A stretch of DNA of 64,000 nt from an uncultured Ruminococcus sp. (GCA_904377845.1 CAJFGR010000019.1:20280-84279); one strand, 5' to 3'; positions 1-8,723 are shown, counted from the first letter of the stretch. Notes: generated from the letters alone by a model not told the origin. Program-made: numbers and translations.

Positions 1-2
1 AA

Positions 3-140
3 TTGAAGATAGATGGGACGGTCGTTATCCAGATTCCATGGCATTCGATCACCTCGTATTCTTTTTTGGCGGAACTGCCAAAGGCAGTTCCATGCAGGGA
101 CGGGGATATCCCCGTCCCTGTATCTGTATTATATCAATAA
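3..140 (+). CDS. C-terminal end of an unidentified protein, cut by the window edge
   Basis: An open frame enters from the left edge and stops with TAA. It reads IDGTVVIQIPWHSITSY near its start, which resembles the last beta-strands of the C-terminal sandwich of some glycoside hydrolases (pattern GxVxVxIPxxSIxT). The last ~25 codons run through two palindromes and look like repeat sequence that has moved into the 3' end of the gene. Family assignment is a guess from a short stretch; the gene itself lies mostly outside the window. Confidence 0.3.
   Translation: MKIDGTVVIQIPWHSITSYSFLAELPKAVPCRDGDIPVPVSVLYQ
71..120. repeat. Two adjacent perfect palindromes (REP-like)
   Basis: The first is GGAACTGCC-aaa-GGCAGTTCC (71-91). 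The second, 95-120, is a 26-bp perfect palindrome with arms CAGGGACGGGGAT. The GGGACGG core recurs in the pflB-pflA gap (4551-4790). Such paired palindromes with GGGGAC cores are common in Clostridia and are often linked to Y1-type (RAYT) transposases; no such transposase is in this window. Confidence 0.7.
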
Positions 141-190
141 TACAATAATATACTGTTCAAATGGGATTGTCAAGATTGTTTTCGGAAATG

Positions 191-1102
191 TCAGAGAGAG
201 CTTTCGTTTTCTTTAATGATCTGTTCTTTCATGCCTGGCTCAAATTCGCCGTTTCTCAGCATCCTGATTTCATGCTTATAAGGTGCATAAGATTTTCTGG
301 GAGCCGTTGGAGAAGGAATGTACGGGGTTTCAAGGATCTTCGGAATAGCTTCAAAATCGGGATGGCTGACGATATAATTCAGCGCATCAAATCCGATCTG
401 GCCAAAACCGATATTTTCATGTCTGTCCTTTGCTGCTCCGGGAACATTTTTGCTGTCATTAATATGAAACACAGCAATCTGGTCTTTGCCTATAATGCGG
501 TCAAATTCCTCCATGACGTCATCAAAATGATGAATGATATCGTAACCGCTGTCGCTTGTATGACAGGTGTCAAAACATACTCTCAGCTTATTATTATGCG
601 TTACGCCGTCGTATATCCGGGCCAGCTCCTCAAAGGTGCGGCCGATCTCAGAGCCTTTTCCAGCCATGGTTTCGAGCGCTATGCAGCATTCGGTATCTGC
701 GGTGAGCACTTCGTTTAGGCCTTTGATAATCTGGGCGGTGCCTGCATCGATCCCGGCTCCCACGTGTGCGCCGGGATGGAGAATAAGAGTGTGGCTTTTA
801 CAGCTGATTGTTCGGTCGATCTCTTTGGCGAGAAATTCCACGGCAAGAGAGAAGGTCTCCGGTTTTACAGAATTCCCCAGATTGATAATGTACGGCGCGT
901 GTACAATGATTTCGTCGATCCCATGCTCCCTCATATACTCCCATGCAGGTTCGATATTCAGCTCGCTGATATCCTTGCGTTTTGTATTCTGCGGGGCTCC
1001 GGTATAGAACATAAAAGTGTCGGCTCCGTAAGACACAGCTTCCTTAGCAGAGCCAAGGAGCATCTCTTTTCCGCTCATGCCGACGTGTGAACCTAATATC
1101 AT
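191..1102 (-). CDS. nfo: Endonuclease IV (AP endonuclease)
   Basis: Zn-dependent endonuclease that cuts the backbone 5' of abasic sites in base-excision repair. The 303-residue product starts [11 protein letters not shown] and carries the family landmarks: [65 protein letters not shown] and ILETPY, which together supply the His/Glu/Asp ligands of the three-zinc site. An ATG 18 bases further upstream is rejected because the ribosome-binding site AAGGAG lies inside those six codons and sits 7 bases before the chosen ATG. The gene is single, with its own promoter. Confidence 0.95.
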   Translation of the reverse strand: MILGSHVGMSGKEMLLGSAKEAVSYGADTFMFYTGAPQNTKRKDISELNIEPAWEYMREHGIDEIIVHAPYIINLGNSVKPETFSLAVEFLAKEIDRTISCKSHTLILHPGAHVGAGIDAGTAQIIKGLNEVLTADTECCIALETMAGKGSEIGRTFEELARIYDGVTHNNKLRVCFDTCHTSDSGYDIIHHFDDVMEEFDRIIGKDQIAVFHINDSKNVPGAAKDRHENIGFGQIGFDALNYIVSHPDFEAIPKILETPYIPSPTAPRKSYAPYKHEIRMLRNGEFEPGMKEQIIKENESSL

Positions 1103-1135
1103 ACTTTGTCTCCTTTTCATATCAAAATATGATAT

Positions 1136-1164
1136 ATTATAAAATAGGCATGAAGGTTTCTCAA
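1136..1164 (-). promoter_or_regulatory. Promoter of nfo
   Basis: On the minus strand TTGAGA, a 17-base spacer and TATAAT lie about 35 bases before the nfo start codon, a near-consensus housekeeping promoter. Confidence 0.7.
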
Positions 1165-1283
1165 GAGGATAAATTCGCTATATTTATAATATAGAAATAT
1201 AAGCTGTATCCGGCGAATAAGCAGAAAATGAGGTGGGGGAAATGGTTCAGGTAGCCTGCAGCCTGTGATCAGTGAGGAAGGAA

Positions 1284-1376
1284 TCAGAGCATGGCTGTAT
1301 TAATATGCCCCTTGATAAGGCGGCAGCTCTGTATGATATGCTGGAAGTGGGTACACCGGTTGTGATTCATTATTAA
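1284..1376 (+). pseudogene. Relic of an L,D-transpeptidase (YkuD domain C-terminus)
   Basis: The frame reads EHGCINMPLDKAAALYDMLE and then VGTPVVIHY before TAA. HGC(I/V)NMP is the catalytic Cys motif of YkuD L,D-transpeptidases, which cross-link peptidoglycan, and VGTPVVI is their usual final strand. A stop codon lies in frame six codons upstream of the shown start and no remaining domain can be read in the preceding 150 bases, so this is the last ~28 residues of a lost gene. The stretch 1165-1283 holds nothing else that I recognise. Confidence 0.8.
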
Positions 1377-1399
1377 AGAAAAACGATGATTTGCCAGAA

Positions 1400-1430
1400 A
1401 AAAGGCGGAGTGAATTTCACTCCGCCTTTT
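1400..1430. terminator. Bidirectional intrinsic terminator
   Basis: A 14-bp perfect stem (AAAAGGCGGAGTGA / TCACTCCGCCTTTT) with a 3-base loop. Read leftwards it ends the acetyltransferase gene, whose last codons and TGA stop are encoded within the stem; a T-run follows on that strand. Confidence 0.9.
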
Positions 1431-1902
1431 GATATGCCATGCGTTCGCTGCCGTCATCTGTGTAGATGATCCCGCAGTATGTAAAACCGTTTTTATCAAG
1501 AAGATGCTGCATGATCCGGTTGTCTTTATGGGTGTCAATCTTTAAATTGCCGCATTGTTCAAACGCCCAGTCCAGACAGAAAGATGCCGCACCTTTTACC
1601 GTGCCGTTGGAGGTAATGCGGTGAACGACTCCGTATGGGCGCTCATTCAGCCAATCGCCGCAGTAAATTCTGCGATAGGTATCATCAGGCCCTTTTTTGT
1701 AATAAAAAGTGGCAATGATTTGTCCGTGTTCTTCACAGACATAGGAGCAGCCGGAATCAATATCGGCTGCGATAAGCGTCCGTTTTGGATAGCTCTGTCC
1801 CCATTGTGCGGGATTTCCGTGACCAGCCATGAACAGGCGGGCGTGTTCATACATTTTCATTAGCAAATCCAGTTCATCCGGACGTGTTTTTCGTATTATC
1901 AT
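1417..1902 (-). CDS. GNAT-family N-acetyltransferase
   Basis: 161-residue acetyl-CoA-dependent acyltransferase of unknown substrate. It shows the GNAT order: N-terminal MIIRKTRPDELDLLMKMYEHA (strand 1, helix 1), a central strand IIATFYYKKG, VHRITSNGTVKGAASFCLDW (strand 4 and the acetyl-CoA loop) and the C-terminal LKIDTHKDNRIMQHLLDKNGF followed by YCGIIY, the typical N-x-x-M-x-x-x-L-x-K-x-G-F ending. The phosphate-binding loop is not the canonical Q/RxxGxG/A, as in many family members related to EntC-like standalone acetyltransferases. Single gene, ending in a hairpin terminator. Confidence 0.85.
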   Translation of the reverse strand: MIIRKTRPDELDLLMKMYEHARLFMAGHGNPAQWGQSYPKRTLIAADIDSGCSYVCEEHGQIIATFYYKKGPDDTYRRIYCGDWLNERPYGVVHRITSNGTVKGAASFCLDWAFEQCGNLKIDTHKDNRIMQHLLDKNGFTYCGIIYTDDGSERMAYQKAE

Positions 1903-2109
1903 ATTAATAGTCTGCCTTTCAAATTACATAGAAGTCTGGGTGAGAAAGATATAGAAACTGAAGCAGATTTAAGCTTCTGTTTCTCCAAGTATTATATCAG
2001 AATGTGAAAATAGTATCAATCCACTAAAAAGAGTACTTTGATAATTATTGTTATACAATATATTGAGAAAATACCATATTTTGTATAAAATCAAATACAT
2101 GAACAGAAA

Positions 2110-2124
2110 TGATAACTATTATCA
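2110..2124. promoter_or_regulatory. Fur-box-like 7-1-7 palindrome upstream of pflB
   Basis: TGATAACTATTATCA matches the 15-bp Fur consensus TGATAATNATTATCA at all but one defined position. It lies in an AT-rich intergenic region about 90 bases before pflB and downstream of a possible TTGAGA / TATAAA promoter near 2062-2090. A Fur-family gene is present in this window (29433). The remaining bases of the 1903-2200 gap show no other element that I can support. Confidence 0.55.
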
Positions 2125-2211
2125 TAATAAAGCTTGCATTTTTACATTTGTGATGATATACTAGCGCTTGGCAATAAGAGATTCAAAGATTTCAGAGGAG
2201 GTTTTCAGAAA

Positions 2212-4470
2212 ATGGCAAAAGCTAATTTTGACCAGTGGGAAGGTTTTGGCGGACATCTCTGGAAAGAGGAAGTCAATGTGCGTGATTTCATTCAGCACAA
2301 CTATACTCAGTATGATGGAGATGAGTCTTTCCTTGCAGGCCCCACAGAGGCGACAAATAAACTTTGGGGAGAGCTCTCCAAACTTCAGAAAGAGGAGCGC
2401 GCAAAAGGCGGCGTTCTTGATATGGAGACAGAAGTCGTTTCCGGACTGACAGCATATGGCCCGGGATATATTAATGAAGATATGAAAGATCTGGAGCAGG
2501 TTGTAGGACTTCAGACAGATAAACCGCTTAAGAGAGCATTCATGCCGTACGGCGGAATCAAGATGGCGGAGCAGGCTTGTACAACTTACGGATATACTCC
2601 GAGTGAAAAACTGCATGAAATCTTTACAAAATATCATAAGACACACAACCAGGCAGTATTTGATATTTATACTCCTGAAATGAAAAAAGCGCGTCACAAC
2701 AAGATCATCACAGGACTTCCGGACACATACGGAAGAGGACGTATCGTAGGCGACTACCGTCGTGTGGCTCTCTACGGTATCGATTACCTGATTGAGAAGA
2801 AACAGTCTGATTTTGTTGAGTATGAGAGACATGGAATGAAGGGAACAGATTTCCGTCTCCGTGAAGAGATCGCTGATCAGATCCGCGCGCTCAACGGCAT
2901 GAAAGAAATGGCAGAGTCCTATGGCTATGACATTTCCAAACCGGCTACAAACGCAAAAGAGGCTGTACAGTGGCTGTACTTCGGATACCTTGCAGCGATC
3001 AAGACTCAGAACGGCGCAGCAATGAGTGTAGGACGTATTTCCACATTCCTTGACATTTATATCCAGAGAGATATGGAGAAAGGTATCCTGACAGAGGAGC
3101 AGGCTCAGGAGCTCATCGACCATATGGTAATGAAGTTCAGAATGGTGAAGTTCGCAAGAATCCCGTCTTACAACGAGCTGTTCTCCGGAGACCCGGTATG
3201 GGCTACACTGGAGATGGCAGGAATCGGAATGGACGGACGCCACATGGTAACAAAGAACGATTACCGTTTCCTCCACACACTGGAGAACATGGGACCGTCA
3301 CCGGAGCCGAACCTGACAGTGCTGTATTCATCACACCTGCCGGAGAACTTCAAGAAATATGCAGCTTATATTTCTGTTAAGACAAGTTCCATCCAGTATG
3401 AGAACGACGATGTAATGCGTCCGGTATGGGGCGACGATTACTCTATCTGCTGCTGCGTATCCGCAACAGAGACAGGTAAGGAGATCCAGTTCTTCGGAGC
3501 TCGTGCGAACCTTGCAAAATGCCTTCTGTACGCGATCAACGGCGGCGTTGACGAGAAGACAAAACAGCAGGTATCTCCGCTGTACAGACCGATCACATCC
3601 GAGTACCTTGACTATGACGAGGTTATGGAGAAATATGATCAGATGATGGAGTGGCTGTCCAAGCTGTATGTAGATACACTGAATATGATCCACTATATGC
3701 ATGACAAGTACTACTATGAGGCTGCTGAGATGGCACTTATCGACACAAATGTAAGACGTACATTTGCTACAGGTATCGCAGGATTTTCACACGTAGTTGA
3801 CTCCTTAAGCGCGATCAAATACGCAAAGGTAAAAGTAATCCGTGACGAGGACGGCGTGGCAACAGACTTTGAGGTTGAGGGTGATTTCCCGAGATACGGA
3901 AATGACGACGACCGCGCAGATGAAATCGCAGTATGGCTGCTCCGCACATTCATGAGCAAGCTGAAAAAGTGCCACACATACAGAAACTCCGAGCCGACTA
4001 CATCCATCCTTACGATCACGTCCAACGTGGTATATGGTAAGGCTACAGGATCTCTTCCGGACGGAAGAAAAGCAGGCGAGCCGCTGGCACCGGGAGCTAA
4101 CCCGTCTTACGGCGCAGAGAAGAACGGCCTTCTTGCTTCTCTGAACTCTGTGGCAAAACTGCCGTACGAGCAGGCACTTGACGGAATCTCAAATACACAG
4201 ACAATCAGCCCGGGAGCACTGGGACACGACGATGACGAGCGCAAGAACAACCTTGTCCATGTAATGGACGGATACTTCGATCAGGGAGCACATCACCTGA
4301 ACGTGAACGTATTCGGTACAGAGAAACTGATCGATGCAATGGAGCATCCGGAGAAAGAAGAGTATGCAAACTTCACGATCCGTGTATCAGGATACGCTGT
4401 TAAGTTCATCGACCTGACAAGAGAGCAGCAGCTTGACGTAATCGCAAGAACCTGCCACGATAGAATGTAA
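2212..4470 (+). CDS. pflB: Pyruvate formate-lyase (formate C-acetyltransferase)
   Basis: Glycyl-radical enzyme converting pyruvate and CoA to acetyl-CoA and formate in anaerobic sugar catabolism. At 752 residues it has normal length. The active-site cysteines are in [10 protein letters not shown] (Cys413-415; two adjacent Cys carry the thiyl chemistry), and the C-terminal RVSGYAV places the radical glycine at about Gly727. The start [12 protein letters not shown] is preceded by AGAGGAGG with ten bases of spacing; an earlier in-frame ATG lacks a site. The activase gene pflA follows after a repeat-filled gap. The Cys-Cys pair separates it from glycerol/choline/hydroxyproline lyases of the same superfamily. 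Confidence 0.98.
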   Translation: MAKANFDQWEGFGGHLWKEEVNVRDFIQHNYTQYDGDESFLAGPTEATNKLWGELSKLQKEERAKGGVLDMETEVVSGLTAYGPGYINEDMKDLEQVVGLQTDKPLKRAFMPYGGIKMAEQACTTYGYTPSEKLHEIFTKYHKTHNQAVFDIYTPEMKKARHNKIITGLPDTYGRGRIVGDYRRVALYGIDYLIEKKQSDFVEYERHGMKGTDFRLREEIADQIRALNGMKEMAESYGYDISKPATNAKEAVQWLYFGYLAAIKTQNGAAMSVGRISTFLDIYIQRDMEKGILTEEQAQELIDHMVMKFRMVKFARIPSYNELFSGDPVWATLEMAGIGMDGRHMVTKNDYRFLHTLENMGPSPEPNLTVLYSSHLPENFKKYAAYISVKTSSIQYENDDVMRPVWGDDYSICCCVSATETGKEIQFFGARANLAKCLLYAINGGVDEKTKQQVSPLYRPITSEYLDYDEVMEKYDQMMEWLSKLYVDTLNMIHYMHDKYYYEAAEMALIDTNVRRTFATGIAGFSHVVDSLSAIKYAKVKVIRDEDGVATDFEVEGDFPRYGNDDDRADEIAVWLLRTFMSKLKKCHTYRNSEPTTSILTITSNVVYGKATGSLPDGRKAGEPLAPGANPSYGAEKNGLLASLNSVAKLPYEQALDGISNTQTISPGALGHDDDERKNNLVHVMDGYFDQGAHHLNVNVFGTEKLIDAMEHPEKEEYANFTIRVSGYAVKFIDLTREQQLDVIARTCHDRM

Positions 4471-4550
4471 AACGTAGGTTCCAGTCGACTGCCTGCGGTA
4501 GCAGGCGTGGACTTATGAGCAAGAAGCGTAAGCGGATTGCGAATAATATT

Positions 4551-4790
4551 CGGGGACGTAGTAAAATCGGATTTCACTACGTCCCCGATTAGGATTTACC
4601 CTGTCCCTTTTTGAGAATCGGCCTGTCCCCTCTGAAAAAATACACAAAAGGCAAACGGTTTAATCATGTAGTTTGTCGATGGTTTTGGTTATTTTCACGA
4701 GGGGGGGACATGATAAAATCAGAAAGGGGACGGGGCTTTTTTTAATTCGGGACGTAGACAAACCGAATTTTACTACGTCCCCGAAAGGAG
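4551..4790. repeat. Cluster of REP-like GGGGACG palindromes between pflB and pflA
   Basis: The 324-base gap holds no gene. It contains two copies of one palindrome with arms CGGGGACGTAGT / ACTACGTCCCCG (4551-4587 and, slightly decayed, 4748-4783). Between them lies a larger imperfect inverted repeat, CCCTGTCCCTTTTTGA (4599-4614) facing TCAGAAAGGGGACGGGG (4719-4735). A further hairpin GCCTGC-ggta-GCAGGC sits at 4491-4506. The second copy ends directly at the AAAGGAG ribosome-binding site of pflA, so it may act as an mRNA processing or stabilising structure between the two genes. Confidence 0.75.
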
Positions 4791-4794
4791 ATAT

Positions 4795-5529
4795 ATGAAC
4801 GGTTATATTCATTCAACCGAAAGTTTCGGTTCGGTCGACGGACCGGGCGTGCGTTTCGTTATTTTTGTCGCCGGATGTCCGATGCGCTGTCAGTTCTGCC
4901 ATAATCCGGATACCTGGAATATGCAGGTGGGAGAGCAGAGAAGCACGGATGAGCTTCTTGCTCAGGCGATGCGCTATAAATCCTACTGGAAAGACGGCGG
5001 CGGGATCACGGTAAGCGGCGGCGAGCCTCTTATGCAGATGGATTTTATGATCGAGCTTTTCAGAAAGGCTAAGGAAAAGGGCATCAACACGACGATCGAT
5101 ACAAGCGGGGCGCCGTTTACAAAGGAGGAGCCTTTTTTCAGCAAGTTTAATGAGCTGATGAAGTACACGGATCTGCTGCTTGTTGATATCAAACATATCG
5201 ACGACGAGCAGCACAAGATCCTGACAGGCCGCACCAATCAGAATATTCTGGATATGGCGCGTTATCTGTCTGATATCGGGAAGCCGATATGGATCCGTCA
5301 TGTTCTGGTTCCGGAAAGAAATGATAATGATGAATATCTTGAGAAATTATATGCCTTTATCAGTACATTGAAAAATGTACAGAAGGTAGAAGTGCTCCCC
5401 TATCATACGTTTGGAGAATATAAGTGGAAAGAGCTCGGATATGAGTATCCGCTGGCAGGAATCGAGCCTCCCACGAAAGAGCGGATTGAAAACGCAAACA
5501 GGATACTGCATACAGACAGTAAACTTTGA
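4795..5529 (+). CDS. pflA: Pyruvate formate-lyase activating enzyme
   Basis: Radical SAM enzyme that abstracts hydrogen from the PflB glycine. The 4Fe-4S motif CX3CX2C is CPMRCQFC (Cys28, Cys32, Cys35), preceded by SVDGPGVRFVIFVAG, the standard PflA N-terminus; GGGITVSGGEPLMQ is the SAM-binding GGE region and LLVDIKH follows. The 244-residue length fits PflA and leaves no room for the extra ferredoxin domain found in other glycyl-radical activases. Good AAAGGAG site seven bases or less from ATG. It is separated from pflB by repeats but in the usual order. Confidence 0.97.
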   Translation: MNGYIHSTESFGSVDGPGVRFVIFVAGCPMRCQFCHNPDTWNMQVGEQRSTDELLAQAMRYKSYWKDGGGITVSGGEPLMQMDFMIELFRKAKEKGINTTIDTSGAPFTKEEPFFSKFNELMKYTDLLLVDIKHIDDEQHKILTGRTNQNILDMARYLSDIGKPIWIRHVLVPERNDNDEYLEKLYAFISTLKNVQKVEVLPYHTFGEYKWKELGYEYPLAGIEPPTKERIENANRILHTDSKL

Positions 5530-5614
5530 CTTCGATCTGCAAGTGAGGTATGATAATAGAGATTTGCGCAGAAAGTGCGGCAGGCAATGAAGAAGGCAAG
5601 AGAGGAGTACAGAT

Positions 5615-6790
5615 ATGAATAAGAAAGAAATACTTGAGATCCGCAAGCAGTTTACTCCCGCAAACTGTGCGATCACGCGCATATGCGGATGTTATGTGGA
5701 TCACGAGAAGAATAAGAAAATGGAGTCAAAGGAAGCGTTTCTTTCGCTCCCTGAAGAAGAGGCTTTCAAATATTTCGATATATTTAAAAAGACGCTTTCG
5801 GGAACTGTAGGGAAAAATATGTTGAATATGGAATTCCCCCTTGACGCGGAGATGCCGGGCGGAACGCAGGAGTTCCTGCTGAAACTGCGCAACAGCAAGC
5901 TGGAAGATGATATGCTTCTGGAAGAATTTTACGATAAGGTAATCGCTACATATGAGTATGCGGAGAATTATTATATTATCCTGATCCATGCGATGTATGA
6001 TATCCCGGGCAGGACCTCGGATGATCTGGAAATGTTTGACGCTTCAGATGAAGTATATGAATATCTGCTCATGAGCATCTGTCCGGTGTCGCTGTCCAAG
6101 GCCGGGCTCTGTTATAATGCGGAGGACAATCGGATCGAGGACCGGATAAGGGACTGGATCGTGGATATGCCGGATAAAGGCTTCCTGTTCCCGGCATTTA
6201 ATGACCGCGGGACTGATCTGCACAGTGTGCTCTACTATACAAAAAAATCAGCGGATCTGCAGCCGGAGATGATCGATCAGCTTTTAGGGGCAAAAATGCC
6301 CATGTCTGCGGATGATCAGAAGGAAACATTCCAGATGATCATTGAAGATACTCTGGGAGAGGATGGAGATTACGAGACAGTGCGCAATATCCATGAGACG
6401 CTGAATGATCTGATCGAGGAACATAAGGAAGAACCGGAGCCGCTTGCCCTTGACATGACGGAGATGAAGAAAGTCTTCGAAAAAAGCGGTGTGGATGCAG
6501 AGAAAATGGAGAATTTTGACCGCAATTTTGAGGAAAATGCAGGTGAGAAAGCTTCACTTCTCGCTTCCAATATCGCAGAGACTAAGAAGTTCAATATCGA
6601 GACGCCGGATGTAATCATCAAAGTTAATCCGGATCGCGCAGACCTGATCGAGACAAGAATCATCGATGGCCGGCAGTGCCTTGTGATCCCGGTGGACGAC
6701 CATATTGAGGTGAACGGGATTAATGTCAGGACGATCAGCCGGAAGAGCAGCTTGGCGGATGAAGAAGCGTCTGATCTGACGGAAGAATAG
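5615..6790 (+). CDS. DUF4317 family protein
   Basis: 391 residues, starting MNKKEILEIRKQFTPANCAI and TRICGCYVDHEKNK, which is the typical DUF4317 opening. The family is widespread in Lachnospiraceae and has no known function. There is no signal peptide or membrane segment, so it should be cytoplasmic. Residues ~225-310 are rich in charged helices (EETLNDLIEEHKEE, MEKVFEKSG-like text); the C-terminal part (VIIKVNPDRADLIETRIIDGRQ) looks like a small beta domain. A GAGAGGAG site precedes the ATG. It follows pflA by 85 bases, but no functional link is evident. Confidence 0.85.
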   Translation: MNKKEILEIRKQFTPANCAITRICGCYVDHEKNKKMESKEAFLSLPEEEAFKYFDIFKKTLSGTVGKNMLNMEFPLDAEMPGGTQEFLLKLRNSKLEDDMLLEEFYDKVIATYEYAENYYIILIHAMYDIPGRTSDDLEMFDASDEVYEYLLMSICPVSLSKAGLCYNAEDNRIEDRIRDWIVDMPDKGFLFPAFNDRGTDLHSVLYYTKKSADLQPEMIDQLLGAKMPMSADDQKETFQMIIEDTLGEDGDYETVRNIHETLNDLIEEHKEEPEPLALDMTEMKKVFEKSGVDAEKMENFDRNFEENAGEKASLLASNIAETKKFNIETPDVIIKVNPDRADLIETRIIDGRQCLVIPVDDHIEVNGINVRTISRKSSLADEEASDLTEE

Positions 6791-6797
6791 TAAATAA

Positions 6798-6851
6798 AAA
6801 TACCGAAGAGGCGTTGGACAGTATATAAAGAGTCCCGTTTCGTCGGTATTT
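6798..6851. terminator. Bidirectional terminator between convergent genes
   Basis: AAATACCGA and TCGGTATTT pair over a long loop; on the minus strand the stem is followed by TTTTTATTTA, on the plus strand by TTTCATTTAATTT. Confidence 0.65.
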
Positions 6852-6854
6852 CAT

Positions 6855-7367
6855 TTAATTTGATGTGTATAATGTCAGCTCCTGCTGCTTTGCAGTATCA
6901 AGAATAACTTCCATACCCACTTTCTGGGGCTTCAGACCGCATTTCTCATAAAACTTCATTGCGTTCTCATTGCAGCTCCATACATTCAGCGTTACATTAT
7001 AACACCCCTGCTCCCTCGCAAAATCAAGGACTGCTTCATAGATTGTCTTACCGATATGTATGCCGCGTTTTGTCTCGTCTACACAGAGATCGTCGATGTA
7101 CAGTGTCTTGATATCGGTCAGTATATTATCATCTAAATGCTGCTGGAAAATGCAGAATGCATATCCCTGCAGACAGTCGTCTTCATCTACAGCGGCAAAG
7201 ATAGGCCTCTGTTTATCGTGCAGGATTTCCTTTAACTGGTCATCCGTATATTTCCTCTGCCCATACTTAAACAGGTCGGGCCGCCCTTTGTGATGTACGA
7301 GCGCTACCTGCGAGAGCAGGTCGTGGATCCGTGGGATGTCTCTTTCTTCTGCCATACGTACTTTCAT
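6855..7367 (-). CDS. GNAT-family N-acetyltransferase
   Basis: 170 residues. MKVRMAEERDIPRIHDLLSQVA is a typical GNAT first strand and helix; YIDDLCVDETKRGIHIGKTIYEA contains the acetyl-CoA pyrophosphate loop (R-G-x-x-I-G-K), and NVTLNVWSCNENAMKFYEKCGLKP is the canonical last region with Tyr in place to act as general acid. The substrate is unknown. The start is set by AAAGGAGAG fourteen bases upstream; the frame remains open further 5' but there is no other ribosome-binding site. It is convergent with the DUF4317 gene and divergent from the next gene. Confidence 0.9.
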   Translation of the reverse strand: MKVRMAEERDIPRIHDLLSQVALVHHKGRPDLFKYGQRKYTDDQLKEILHDKQRPIFAAVDEDDCLQGYAFCIFQQHLDDNILTDIKTLYIDDLCVDETKRGIHIGKTIYEAVLDFAREQGCYNVTLNVWSCNENAMKFYEKCGLKPQKVGMEVILDTAKQQELTLYTSN

Positions 7368-7456
7368 CTGTAATTCTCTCCTTTCATCATTCACCTTATC
7401 ATTATATCGCCCGGAGAAAATATGTACAATAAAAACAGTTATTTTCGCATAATGTA

Positions 7457-7487
7457 TTGACCTTATACAGTGTATAACCTTTATAAT
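7457..7487 (+). promoter_or_regulatory. MerR-type promoter with 19-bp spacer and internal dyad
   Basis: TTGACC and TATAAT are separated by 19 bases, longer than the usual 17, and the spacer contains the perfect dyad TTATACA-g-TGTATAA. This is the layout of promoters activated by MerR-family regulators, which untwist an over-long spacer. No MerR gene is in the window. Confidence 0.55.
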
Positions 7488-7521
7488 AGACAAAGAAAAA
7501 CGGGAAGGGTGGGGAAAGTAT

Positions 7522-7986
7522 ATGGGAATTAAAGAAGCTTATAAAAAGGCGGCTCTGGCGGAAACGAAACGCTCCTTTGGATTTCATCCTGACACGATGT
7601 GCGGTACGCCGGAGGAGTTTACGATGGAACTATGCAAATATGCAGACGAAAATGGTTTGAATCTTGTGGTCACAAAGGAGGGTATGACTCCGGAATTTAC
7701 GATAGACGGGATTGAGTACGCTGCATACCGGAGATCCGGAAGATACGGGATCAGCATTCACTGTGAGATGAAACATCCTGAAGATTACATCCCGTCAGAT
7801 ATGCCGGAAGACAGATATAATCGTGTCCGCAGGACTTACCGCATAGTCAATGTGTGCTTCCTTCTGGTGATCATTGCGGGAGGAGTGTATGCATGGGAAG
7901 AAAATGCAGAAGCGCTCATCATCCCGCTGCTGGCATTTGCTGTTTATATCGGAATACTGATCCGATGGCATCAGAAGAATAAGTGA
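7522..7986 (+). CDS. Uncharacterised small membrane protein
   Basis: 154 residues that I do not recognise. Residues 1-105 are soluble and mixed in charge, with GTPEEFTMELCKYADENGLNLVVTKEG looking like an alpha/beta fold; two hydrophobic segments follow (about 110-128, VNVCFLLVIIAGGVYAW, and 132-147, LIIPLLAFAVYIGILI) with a short loop and a basic tail, so a C-terminally anchored hairpin protein is likely. Its promoter has the MerR-type layout, suggesting induction by a small molecule or stress. The ribosome-binding site is GGGAAGGGTGGGGAA. Confidence 0.6.
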   Translation: MGIKEAYKKAALAETKRSFGFHPDTMCGTPEEFTMELCKYADENGLNLVVTKEGMTPEFTIDGIEYAAYRRSGRYGISIHCEMKHPEDYIPSDMPEDRYNRVRRTYRIVNVCFLLVIIAGGVYAWEENAEALIIPLLAFAVYIGILIRWHQKNK

Positions 7987-8029
7987 TTTCTGTCATATAA
8001 TAGAATAAGTGAAACAGGTGATTGAAAGA

Positions 8030-8626
8030 ATGAAGAAAATTTTAGACTATTTTTCAATAGACGGGGCAGTCGGCGGAAACCAGGAATGGTTCAAAAATGT
8101 AGTTATGTACATCGGCGGATGCGCTGCGGCAACGGCCTGCGACTGCTGCATCTATCTGGCGCTGCGCCGCGGCATGACACATTTGTATCCATACAATGTC
8201 CATGCGCTGACAAAGCAGGACTACATCGACTTTTCCATGAAGATGAAGCCCTATCTCAGACCAAGAGTGAACGGAGTTAATAAGCTCTGGATGTTCACGG
8301 AAGGCTTTGGAAATTACCTGAAAGATATCGGGGAGAACAGCCTTAAGATGAGAGAACTGTCCGGGACAGAAGATTTTTTGACAGCGGAACGTTTTATCAG
8401 ACAGCAGATTAACAAAGAGTATCCCGTGCCTTATCTCATGCTGAGACACAGGAAGGCATACTACAAAGATTTTGTGTGGCACTGGTTTTTGTGCTATGGA
8501 TATGAGGAACGAAAAGACGGATTGTGGATCACGGTCGCGACATACGGCGAGTCATATACATTTCAGCTCAAAGATCTGTGGGATACGGGGTATGAGGAAA
8601 AAGGCGGTCTGATCGGGCTGGCATAA
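8030..8626 (+). CDS. Uncharacterised protein, possibly papain-like (C39-type) fold
   Basis: 198 residues; the ATG is chosen because AGGTGA lies eight bases upstream, while a GTG seven codons earlier has no site. IGGCAAATACDCCIYLAL (Cys31) recalls the catalytic Cys loop GCxxxxxA of C39-like peptidases, and HWFLCYGYEERKDGLWITVA (His151) followed by SYTFQLKDLW recalls their His strand and the closing F-x-x-x-W. The Asp or Asn that usually follows the His strand is not evident, so activity is uncertain. No signal peptide or membrane segment. It lies 43 bases after the small membrane protein gene and may be cotranscribed with it. Confidence 0.5.
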   Translation: MKKILDYFSIDGAVGGNQEWFKNVVMYIGGCAAATACDCCIYLALRRGMTHLYPYNVHALTKQDYIDFSMKMKPYLRPRVNGVNKLWMFTEGFGNYLKDIGENSLKMRELSGTEDFLTAERFIRQQINKEYPVPYLMLRHRKAYYKDFVWHWFLCYGYEERKDGLWITVATYGESYTFQLKDLWDTGYEEKGGLIGLA

Positions 8627-8670
8627 TTGTTCTTTTTTTCTCATTAAAATATTAATAGAGCGGAAGAAAC

Positions 8671-8723
8671 TTGACGACAGAAAAGTCACATATTACAATC
8701 AGGTTAGTTGTAACTAACCTGAT
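8671..8723 (+). promoter_or_regulatory. Promoter with overlapping operator for the first ABC pair
   Basis: TTGACG, a 17-base spacer and TACAAT (8694-8699) form a near-consensus promoter. A perfect palindrome with 12-bp arms, ATCAGGTTAGTT-gt-AACTAACCTGAT (8698-8723), begins at the end of the -10 and covers the expected start point, the position of a repressor site. Its inner TTAGTT/AACTAA recurs before the second marR gene. Confidence 0.7.

Noticed and set aside
2161..3276. 371-codon open frame on the minus strand inside pflB
   Set aside because: Antisense to a highly conserved enzyme with strong codon bias; its translation resembles no known family and has no ribosome-binding site.
4471..4794. 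CRISPR array in the pflB-pflA gap
   Set aside because: The repeats are palindromes of unequal spacing without regular spacers.
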